From Gnetum montanum (taxonomy: Eukaryota > Streptophyta > Gnetopsida > Gnetales > Gnetaceae), in the NCBI GenBank assembly GCA_015680685.1, contig MNCI01014495.1, forward strand, positions 459,279 to 523,278: 64,000 nt of DNA, read 5' to 3'. The notes beneath the pieces were generated by a model. The model ran no database searches, was not told the DNA's origin, and saw only the letters and a list, made by a program, of their open reading frames with translations. Position numbers and translations under genes: made by a program. Position 1 is the first letter of the stretch. Each line of letters opens with the position of its first letter. Of the stretch, positions 1-10,300 are shown piece after piece.

Positions 1-316
1 AGGGTGTGTCCGGTAAGTGGGAACGAATGCTAACGCTAGTTAATTTAGACTTAGGACATTAGTTAGAGTTAGTTAGTTTCTCAACCCTTTCCCTCATAGC
101 TTAGGAGATAAACTGAAAAATACCAAAAAAATCACATACCTCAGACTTGCTTAACCATACACCGTGACACATACAAGCAAACCTGGGAAAACAACGAACA
201 ATTAACCCCAAGTGTTTCTTGTGGCGTTAAGGCATTTAGTCTGCGGAGTTCGATCGGATCGCGCGTACACTCTCGTATTCGTATGGTTGAGTGTAGGGGT
301 ACCTCGCTACTCATCA
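1..316 (+). repeat. 3' end of an Athila-like LTR, cut by the window edge
   Basis: The last ~80 bases (pyrimidine-poor stretch with a GGGGTACCTCG box, ending CTACTCATCA) match the 3' ends of the other LTRs of this family in the window, for example those ending at 28554, 39273 and 45326. The left part is more diverged. No primer-binding site follows 316, so it is a 3' LTR or a solo LTR; the rest lies outside the window. Confidence 0.7.
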
Positions 317-993
317 ATATTTTTTAACGATATTTACCCTACAACTTTATAACTTAGCATTGAACCTGTAGCTTCAAGGTTCCAAATCAAAAGTCCTATC
401 ATTAATAAATATTTCATTATTCCTCTTAACCTAAAAAAAACAATTTTATATAAATGTTAGAGAATCTATTGTTGAAATCTCTTTCTTATTCAAATCTTTT
501 AATAGGGCAATGGAATGGTGGTGTCAAGGTTTACAATAATTGTTTGCAATTTATTAACTTCTTTAACATCAAGTATAAGTAATTATACCCAATATGTATT
601 CTTGTAATGGAAAAACTAAAACACTTTGAAGATGCTATTTGAAAGTAGATAGCGTGTGTAGAGTAGTGATATGCTTAATTCCTACCTACTTGCCTCGCAT
701 CCGAGTATGGTAGCCAGCTCCATAACAAGGCTAGAACGACAATGATGAATAGTCTCTATGAGTTATATTATCCTTTAAAAATGGTTTAATTTTAGTTAAT
801 TTTATGGACTTTTAGTCTGAGTAATCTTGAGATTCATGTACCCACCATTTCTTTTGATATTTTTGATTCTATTCACGATAATACGATTCATGAATCCATG
901 AACTTGACATATGCATGAATGCACCGTCCTTGTATTCGTCCAACCGAACAGGCCCTACAAATTTCACGTTGGAACAACGGGTTGGTACGGATC
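317..993. other. AT-rich spacer, no gene seen
   Basis: No coding signature, RNA gene or repeat could be recognised. The short open frames at 911-1159 run into the hAT element that starts at 1002 and have no protein-like features. Confidence 0.6.
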
Positions 994-1459
994 ATTGTCA
1001 CCTATGCATCAAAAGAATCCGATTCGTGGAAGCGAGGAATCGAGGATTCGTGATTCTGAACGTGTTGGGTACGTGTGCCTCAAAAAAAAGTGGGGACGGG
1101 TTCGTAGCCGGGGACGTGATGGAGAAAATTTAAATATATTAATTTTAAAAAAAAATTAAATCACATATATCATATAAAAAACATTGTAGAATATAGAACA
1201 AGTACAATGTAAATTCAAAATATTGTTAATGCTTAAAAATTGCAATGAAACATTAAGTATTGAGTCTCATGTGTATTATAAAATATTTTAGCATTATCAT
1301 ATATATATATATATATATATATAAAGAGTTTCTTGCCAAAGCTTAGAAATTGTCACATTGTTCAAATTCTAATTTTAACCTATATTTTCTCCTTGCTCTA
1401 CTCTAAAAAGTAAATTTGTACCTCTACTCTAAAGAGTAAATTTGTAAAACGTGCTTCAT

Positions 1460-2500
1460 TTTGTTCTATGTCATTAATATCATTTGCATGGCAATCATCT
1501 TCATCAAGGATTGAATCATCAATATTAAGATTCATTGCTCCATGTCATTAATATCATTTGCATGACAATCATCTTCATCAAGGATTGAATCATCAATATT
1601 AAGATTCATTGCTCCAGGAACATTAACTAAGTCGTAGAATAATTTTCTCTATCATCAACTATTGGAACATCATCATCTTCTAGATTAACATCCCAACAAA
1701 GAATATGTGATTGCTTATATTTTATTTCCTTTCTTTGTTCCAATCTAATCATGTTATGAAGAGATACTAATTTTTCAACTCTTTTTAGAGTTAGACTATT
1801 TCTTTTGATCCGATAAATGAAAAAATATGTTGACCAATTTCTTTCAGAAAAAGATGCAACCTACATAAATGATAAAAATAAGAATAAATTTTTGCATTGT
1901 TAAAAAATTCATTTTATAAATTATTCAAAACTTCATCAATAAACAAACTCATTTGAAACTTAAGACCTAATAGCCTATTAATTATGGTGTTTAAAAAATG
2001 CATGATATTTAAAACATAACTATTTCAAGTTTTCAAACATCACATTTCATAAATTAATTAAGAAAATTAATACATATTAATATTTGTTATATGTTTAATA
2101 AAAAAACTGAGAAAGAAACTTCATTGCTAAAGTTTGAAATCTAAAAGTATCTGCTACTATCTCCACCATGCAAACTCCACTATCCAGCTAGATCTTCTTG
2201 AGCTATTCTATCCATATCAAGTATAGCATCTTCACATTTAAATGCTTTTATATGTCCTTTAGTAAATTGAAGCCTCTTCTTACATCAAAATCAAAATCGC
2301 CACAAGGCCTTGTTGGATTTAATGCATATTCAGCCATATTCTTAATATTTAATGCATATGCAACCATATGCAATGGGGTATTTATAGCATTCATCTTTTT
2401 AGAATCAATGGAAGTAACTGAGCATTATAAAAATCAAGAGAGCTATCACTTTCTATACCATATTTTCATAAATTACATAAATTTCTTATCTTTATCAACA
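1460..2500 (-). pseudogene. hAT transposase remnant
   Basis: Minus-strand translation shows three blocks typical of plant hAT (DUF659/Ac-like) transposases in the right order. The block near 2395-2340 reads N-T-P-L-H-M-V-A-Y-A-L-N. The block near 2143-2110 reads R-F-Q-T-L-A-M-K-F-L-S-Q. The block near 1855-1640 begins S-E-R-N-W-S-T and continues for ~60 open residues to an acidic stretch (E-D-D-D-V-P). The second and third are parts of the C-terminal hAT dimerisation region, here separated by ~250 AT-rich bases that end TTTATGTAG and could be an intron or a small insertion. Stops and frame changes occur between blocks, and no intact N-terminal zinc finger or DDE core is evident, so this is a dead copy. 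Confidence 0.75.
1468..1615. repeat. 74-bp tandem duplication
   Basis: Bases 1468-1541 are repeated at 1542-1615 with one mismatch. The unit falls in the acidic C-terminal part of the hAT transposase remnant. Since 74 is not a multiple of three it breaks that frame. Confidence 0.9.
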
Positions 2501-2970
2501 TAAAAGATGAAATCAACAATAGGTTGTGCCATTAGAAAAAATATTGCTACATTTTCATAAAAAACTAATACCAAGCATATAAGCCAATAAAGTTATAGAT
2601 TTTTACACCAGGAATCCCTTCCCCACCACCATTTTCATAGAGCTCTATCTGCTTTTGTGTTGTTAATAATGCTCTCGGCAAGTTCACGACATGTTTTGGA
2701 CTTATGGGCTTGTTTTATAAAGTTGGGATAGCAGCAGACTCAAAGGGGGGTCTTTGGAGTTTTCGAATTTGTTGTTGTGGGTTGAGTTCATGCCTCTTGC
2801 ATGTTTGACTGCAGATGTTGACTAGGGCTTCCTAAAAAGATTTGGGAAGGATATGGTGCTGAAATTTTGTTTGAACTTTGAACAAATGTATGCTTCGAAC
2901 TATTCTGTTTGCACGTGCAGAGGGAGAGAGGCCTAAAAGCAGTTTTGTAACCAACTGATTCCCTTCCCTC

Positions 2971-3045
2971 ACAGGTTGTGCATTAATGACGGGCTGGAAT
3001 GACGGCCACAGGTTGTGCATTTATGACTGGCCGAAATCACGGCTG
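2971..3045. repeat. 37-bp imperfect tandem duplication
   Basis: Two copies beginning ACAGGTTGTGCATT at 2971 and 3008, several mismatches apart, inside the hAT element. Confidence 0.7.
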
Positions 3046-3898
3046 TTACCTGAAACCTGAAACCAGAGTGGCCCATGAATAAAAATACGAAACCAATTCA
3101 CTAAATAAAAATCTTTTCTCTAAAATCATCTAAATAAACTAAAACGAAAAGTAAAGATCAGGTAAATCTAAGCAAAATAGGCAACTCAATTGATACAAAA
3201 ATCCACAAAAATCCACTACTAAAGATCAGATAGGAATGTGTTCTCACGCAAACTTGGAAGAGCAAACGGAAGGGGAAGAAAAGCGGATTTCGTGCTCACG
3301 AATCAGGATAGAGATGGAGAGAAATCTTTACAGCAACGAGGGAAAGAAGCGGAAAATAACAAGTGAGAGCCAAGAGGGAACGTTCGGCGGAAAAATTGTG
3401 CACTAAGATTACAAAGGTAAAGCTCGCATTTAAAAAACGGAAGAAATATCATCCAAATTTTTTAAGAACAAAAACTAGAATTATGGATCGAAGAGAGAAT
3501 GATAAAAAATATAGAAACTGAAAAATATAGAATAATAAAGTATAGAATGATAGATGTGCAGCGCACTCTATAAAGGTAACAACTCATTCTCTAAGCATCA
3601 ACAGATAAATCCGATAAGGCAAAATGTTCATTGTCTTCTTCATCATTGCCTGCAAATGAAAAACTGAAAATGAAGCAAACAATTTTAAAGCTGAAAGAGA
3701 AACAAAGGGTTCGAAGAGTGCGGAAGCATCCAAATCCCTATCAATGACAGAATAGGAGGAGCGTCTGTAAATAAAAGGTATTGGACGCGGAGCGATTTGC
3801 AGTAAAAATAGGTAAGAGTTTAATCGACAATGAATGTTCTCGTTGAGAGTTGAAAAATCGAACGAAAAATTATAATTTACGTACCCAATGCGGATTTT

Positions 3899-3956
3899 AC
3901 ACGTTTCTGTACGCGTGCCCGAATCTTACACGCTTCTGTACGCGTGCCCGAATCCA
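3899..3956. repeat. 29-bp tandem duplication in hAT end
   Basis: Two copies of a unit starting ACACG(T/C)TTCTGTACGCG at 3899 and 3928. The inverse-orientation relative at 11383-12518 has this unit once, so the duplication arose after the two elements separated. Confidence 0.8.
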
Positions 3957-4055
3957 CCGCGAACGGTCCGTGAGATTTTCTTGGGAATCGCGAATCTCCG
4001 GCGCATAGATTGTCACTGAACTCTGAAATACATTCGTATGCTTTGCAATTCGAAA

Positions 4056-4394
4056 CTATGCATCAAAGCTAATGATTTGACGATGTCCTCCTTCCCATAG
4101 CCTGCTCCGCCTCTTCCTCTTCATGATCTCCATAGTGTCTGCAATGGAATCAACTGCTCTTCTTTGCAGCAAATTGTACAGAGGAGAAGAAACTACTTCA
4201 TTTATTGGGACATTTTGACGCACTTTTCTTGAACGAACTGCCCAGCCTCGAATCAATATGGAGACTGAAATTTCGTAAATATTAGCCAGTAACGCTTCCA
4301 GGTAACTAAATTTGCTCCCCATTTGCAGTAAGGCATGATCATCCCCAAAAAGCCACCGCCTTCTCTTCCATGTTAAACCAGTCTCTTCCTGTTC
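4056..4394 (-). CDS. TNL exon 7: terminal exon
   Basis: Residues 1469-1580, rich in Lys/Arg near the end (K-R-K-R-R-S-R), otherwise likely helical with no recognised domain. The acceptor is TTTCAAACAG before 4394. The stop codon TAG at 4056-4058 lies inside a 12-base string identical to the hAT terminus at 1002. Confidence 0.72.
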   Translation of the reverse strand, partial: EQEETGLTWKRRRWLFGDDHALLQMGSKFSYLEALLANIYEISVSILIRGWAVRSRKVRQNVPINEVVSSPLYNLLQRRAVDSIADTMEIMKRKRRSRLWEGGHRQIISFDA

Positions 4395-7300
4395 CTGTTT
4401 GAAATTAAAACATTCAGGATTAGAGTCAATCACATAACATAAACTTCACAGTAAAATTTCAGTTTCAGCTCTGAGGTTCAATAAAAGCAAGCAAGGATTC
4501 TCACCATAATAAAAGCGTCGCAGCATCTGGAGATCTTTGTGATCTGGCAACCTGCAACATCAAGTGCTGAGAATTCAAAAAGACTTAGCTGGGAAGGCAT
4601 GTTTGTCCATGCCCGGGACAGCGTGTGATATCTTCTGAGTTCTGAAAGGAAGATCTTGGAGATCTCGGCAGCCATTTCATTTTGCTTTTCTCCGCCACCC
4701 AAAAATATTATCCACCCTTTCTCTATAAACACTACATGTTTTGGGCAGTTTCTTGTTTTCTGCACACAAATACTAATACCGTCATGACCAAATACATGCG
4801 AGGGAAATATACCAAGGTGGATCTCTTCCCCAAAATCAAATTGCTGAAACGTAGCAGGAATGTCTGCAGGCTGCTGCTGCTGCTGCTCCAAAGAAGGAGA
4901 CTGATATTTTCTTACGTCTTTGAAATGGAATGTGGTTGTAGGCGGAGCCATATGCGATGGAAAGAGATGATGATCAGAGTAAACTGCCGACAGAAAACAT
5001 ATTATCACGAGTTCTCCGTCTTCGCTATTGATGGGGCACGTGAATATCTGATCATCGTCTGAAAAATGTGCGTGGAAGGAGAAGAAAGATGCATCCGTGC
5101 CGCTGAGGAAAGATGACAGACTTTGTTCCAGCCGCACTGAAACAGCAGGGCTTACTTTTGCACTTAATTTGACGAACTCCTGAGTGCCGTCCATCGTTGA
5201 ATTTAATGGCTTTTTCAGTACAGCGGATATGGTCTGCATAGATTGAGAAATCGAATTAGATCGCAAAATCTCGGAGACTGGTATGCTACGATAAATCGTG
5301 GTACAAATTGGATATAAATTCTCAAAATTCAAGAAACAAGAATGAAAAATCTATGCATAGCAGACCAGATTTGGGAAATTGCAGCTTTACCTTAGAAATC
5401 ATGTCATATTGACTAGGCAGATCATCATTGAGGGAGAGGCGTATTTCACGCAACTTTTCCGGCTGTGCCAGAAGACCATCTGGAATGGGGATCTGGTAAC
5501 AGCCCTGCGTACTGACGTATTCTAAAGATGATGATGATTTCACATTGGCACTAATGCCTGTGACTCGGGTTTGTCTGAGATTCAAACACCCTTCGATTGC
5601 AACTTTGGCCAGTTTCGTAAGGCCTGCAAGCCCAACAATGCTCCTCAGATTCACACAACGGTATATACGGATGGACTTGAGATTAAACAATCCCTGAATG
5701 TAGATTATTTCTACCATCCAGCAATCTCCCACCACCATGTCTTGCAGCGAAGGAAGATTTCCCAGACAAGATGGTAATCCTTTCAGAACAGGGCAATCCT
5801 TAATGTGTAATTCTCTCAAGGTCTCTAAGTTGCCTATATTGGATGGCAGTTTCCGCAAATCCCAGCAGCTGCGCAGATGCAAAGTTTCCAGACATGCCAG
5901 CTTTCCAATGCATGTGGGAAGCTGTTGCAGACTCAAGCACGAATCAAGCTTCAGAACCCTGAGACTTGAAAGACCCATCATTGATTCAGGTAGCTTCTGT
6001 AGATTGTAGAAATCACCAAACTGTAGAATCTCCAGATGCGGAAAACTACCAACGGATTCTGGCAGCTCTGACAAATTACAGCAGCCATGGAGTTTCAAGC
6101 TACGCATTCTGCCTGAAAGAGAGCTCATCATTGGTTGGGGCAATTGTGTGAAATGCCAAGCTACATGTTCAAGATCACTTAATTCAAGTGTATCTTGGAT
6201 TATATTTGGCCCCTGCACTGGAACGATCTGCCCAAGCCCAGCAGAATAATCTCTGAACTCTGAACGAGAATAGGTGTTACCGATACAGACGTTCTGGATG
6301 CTCAGCAATGCTTGAAATGACTCCGGCGTGTATCTGACATTATCACACCACCTGACTGTGAAGCGTTTTAAGTTTCTCAAGTTTCCTGTTGATTTTGGAA
6401 GGCCTTCCAAAGCACAGAGCCCAAATAAATGGAACTGTTCTAATCTCAGCAGATTTCCAAGTGACTCAGGCAAGAACCTCAAGTTGTCACACACTGACAA
6501 ATGCAACTCCAGCAAGTTTTTCAGACCTCCAACTGAGTCTGGAAGCTCTTCCAGGCCGTGGAACAATGCGATATCCAGAAATTCCAATTTCGTTAACTGT
6601 CCAAAGGACTTGGGCAAGCACTTCATTCTGGGACAGCCTTCCATCTCTAACTGAGCTAAGCTTCTCAATTCACCAAATTTTCTTGGTAGTAGTTTCAGAG
6701 CACCGCAATGATACAGCTTCAGATGTTTCAGTCCTTGCAGAAGAGCGAAGCTTTCTGGAATAACTTCCAAAGACTTGCATCCACTGAGTTCCAGTGAAGA
6801 TAAGTACCTGAACTTTTTGTTGAATTCTGGGAGACTCTCTAAATTTATGCAGTTTACGAGAAGTTGCCGCAGGTTTACTGGAGCCTCCTGTTTGATGCGT
6901 AACGTAACCAGGTTACTCATTTTGTTTGTTTAAAAGAATTTTAAAATGGCACACTAAAATGTGAATGTCACCTTCAGAGGATGAACCCACAAGAGCTTCA
7001 GTACTTCACCGGACAAATCCAGGACTCTTAAGCATTTTAAGCAGAGTTCTTGAGATATATTTTCATACGGAAAATTTGTCCATTTTAGCCACAACAGTCT
7101 CTTTGGTAACATGGAGAGATCGCCTGAGTGAAAATAAGAAAATAAGCCAATCGCATAGCCACTTAGAACAAAATTTCAGGTTATTTTTGAAAGATGGTAC
7201 TTGGTGCTGGTTCAACGCATCAAAGAATGAATTAAGACAACTATGCAATTGAAAATGAAATTTTATTAAGTTCTTAGACCTGACCCTCTGGATCTATTCG

Positions 7301-10300
7301 ACAGTTGTTTTGAAAATATCATTACTGAGATTGCCTAAAATTTGTACAAATCTATCTTATTGAAATGAATAATGCCCAATACCTTCAATGCAGTGACCAT
7401 CGAGTATCAAGAATTCCAATGATGAAAGTTCGCTAAATGCATCAGAAGACCATGCACATGGATCTCCGTTTTCATCTTCATCTAAGACAACCGAACCTTT
7501 TGAAATTAAGCTTAGTCCTTTTACTTTTTCTGTTCCCTGAAATTCATAAAAAAACAGAGCAGAGAATGAAACATTAAAACACCTGCTCACAAGAATTACA
7601 AACATCACAAAGCCATACCCAGGATAACTCATACCGTCTTATTAGATAACATATCTTTGATATCAGAACGGTCCCAAACGCGACTACGACGACCAGGGCA
7701 AGAACTTTCACTCTTTACTATGGTTCTTGCCAAATCCACAAGCAAATCATGCATTTTCAGAAAACCGTGCTCTACATCAATTAAAAGCTTTAACTGTAGA
7801 TTATGGATAGCAACAAAAACTGAACCATCATCCTCATCACGTTGCAAAAGCTGATTGAGGAGATCAAACTTCTCCCCGCGAAAGAAAATGGCCACATCTA
7901 TGAACAGACGTTTCTCTGGTTCATCAAGACCATCATAGCTAACTTTTAATATCTTCTTCACTCCAGGAGGCAAAGAATCTTTGATTGCATTCCAAAAATT
8001 CTCCCAAAATTGAATATCTCTTCTGTAAACCTGTCTACCAAGCAAAGCTAATGCTAAAGGTATGCCATCGCATTTTTTGACCATTTTATTTGTAAGGTCA
8101 TGAAATTCACGCTTCTCGTATTCAATTCCTCCAAATGCGTACTCGCAAAATATTTGCTTCGATTCAACGAACCCTAGCTTTGCTATCTGCAGTGATATCA
8201 CATTTTCACAGTACTTGGCAGCCATAGGATCATGCGTCAAAACCCCTATCTCCCGACTTGTTACAATTATGATGCTATGAGGATCTAGTAAAACATCATC
8301 TTCAATGAACACAGCGCTCAAACAATTGTCCTTGTTAATGTTATCGAAAACAACTAAGATGCGTGAATTGTACAACCTTTCCTTTAAAAATTGCTTTCCT
8401 TCACTCTTACTCAAACATGGATGATACCCAAAAAGATTGCTAATAAGCTTGCTGTGAACTGCATTTATACCTTCCTTTTCTACCAGACCGTTCACATCTT
8501 CGATAAAACAGTACCTCTCAAATTGTGAATAAATCTGATTATAAAGGCATTTAGCAAACGTTGTTTTTCCAATGCCTCCCATGCCACTTATTTCTACGGA
8601 TGTAACACCTAGACCCTCCTGGCATCGTCTCATTACATCCTCCTTAACGCTGATTAATTGTTTCTCTATTCCAAGTATTTTTGCAGGAGTAGCAAGGTAT
8701 CCAACGTCAAGTTTCTGGCATACTTTGTTAACAATGGTCATGCAAAGTTCCCTACGATAAAGAAAACAAGAAGTCAAGCTAAAAGGATCGGGGGACAAAA
8801 AAAGAAAAGGAGTCAACCTTCATAGTCCTCATGGTAGCAATTAGAAAACTACAATAAAATTTTTTTTCCCTGATTGCAAAGGCCAATGACATCCCCAGGC
8901 AGTTTTTTCAGTCCTATTTAGCGAAGACTAGTGGCCTGCCGCTGGTTAGCTGGTTGTTTGGTTAGCCCACGTGCAGTTCAGGCAACTAGTGCTGGGTTCA
9001 AAGACTAAAACCCATGTCTAGTACCCTTTGCCCCCACTGTCCCTATTGTTTAATTTCAAATATATATATCTCTATATATATGGTAGAGACTAGCTTCCAA
9101 CAGTTAAAAGACGTCCACTGTTATATATATATATATATCAGAGACTAGCTTCCAACAGTTAAAGACACCAGTGATACCTGTTTCTGTATTTTCGGCTCAC
9201 AAGCAATGTGGGCTAGGGATCGAATGGAACTTTCACGCAGTATAACATGTTTTGCTTTATTTCTTGTTCTATTTATCCAGGGTTAGCAGGCCGTCACGGT
9301 GCAGAGGTTTTGATTCCATGATTAGAATGGTTTGTGCTTTAAAATCAAGCTGTATTTCTTAGTTTTCATGTTTACCCTGTTGCCGAAGCCAAGGCTTGAG
9401 GCCTTTTTATTGAGTGAAAAAGAAAAAAAGGATTCCATTAAAAAATCATAATACAACTATTTTTTTAATGAGTTGACTTTCTAAACTTTGTGCACTCAGT
9501 TCAGTTGTAACAGAGAATCTGTTGCCTGATATCAGTGCAACTTGATGATTGTTCCACAACATTGGCTAAGATTGAGCCTATAATTTATAAAATGTAAGTT
9601 ACACTTTAAAAGTAGAAAAAAGATGAACATTATAATGTAACCAGTTAATATAACATGAATGTTAACAAATTAAAATTTTAAGAATCTAAACTGGTCGTAG
9701 AAATTTGATGGTTATGGTAAAAATTAATGGGTTGGAACCTGCAAGGACACCTTAAGACATATAGCTGCACCTTAAAACGTATAGCGAAAATGATACGATA
9801 CCTTTTGCCTGGTAAGAGAGTGACTTAACAGTGTTACGATAAGACAAACTAAAATAATACCTCATCTTGCCTTAACAGCTGGAACTAGTGTTACGATAAG
9901 ACATCTAACTAAAATGCCTAGCAAGATAGTGACTTGACATTAGCTGGAACCAGTGTTATGAGTCTTGGACTCTGTGAGTCCATGGTTTTTCAGAAAATAA
10001 ACTGAGACTTGGCGAGTTACCAGATAAAGTAAACGCTGTTAGTAACAGGTACGTACCCTTTACCCTCGTATCCAGTTACAGTGGCCACTTTGTGCAGAGC
10101 GTTTCGCCACTGGTGGAGCATGTCCTGACTGAATCTTGTGCTGCTGCGTTTGCTTAGCTTTCGAAAACCGGCACCGAAATCGCCTTTCAGATACCGGACA
10201 TGGGAGGGAGTGACACCATAGAAAACAGGAATGAGCAAAATACTACCATTACTATCATTATCATGTTTATCCATCATCATCTTCAATTCTCTCAAACACC

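Larger units (their letters stand above)
1002..4008 (-). mobile_element. hAT-superfamily DNA transposon with 8-bp target duplication
   Basis: The ends are CTATGC at 1002 and its exact complement GCATAG at 4008. They are flanked by a perfect 8-bp direct repeat, ATTGTCAC, at 994-1001 and 4009-4016; 8 bp is the diagnostic duplication size of hAT elements. The first 60 bases and the last 60 bases are rich in GATTC/GAATC motifs, as expected of subterminal transposase-binding repeats. Inside lies a decayed minus-strand transposase (about 1460-2500). The right end is 39 bases beyond the TNL stop codon, so the insertion lies in the presumed 3' untranslated region of that gene. The 1002-1250 and ~3385-4008 portions are repeated in inverse orientation at 11383-12518. 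Seen directly: ends, duplication, homology. Inferred: class and present inactivity. Confidence 0.88.

Noticed and set aside
5571-6763. Several plus-strand open frames opposite the LRR exon
   Set aside because: Shadows of the strongly supported minus-strand LRR coding sequence.
6888-6920. ATG at 6920 as start of a separate LRR gene
   Set aside because: Exon phases, the upstream LRR mini-exon (7123-6972) and the GTEKVKGL exon show that the LRR frame is an internal exon beginning at 6887.
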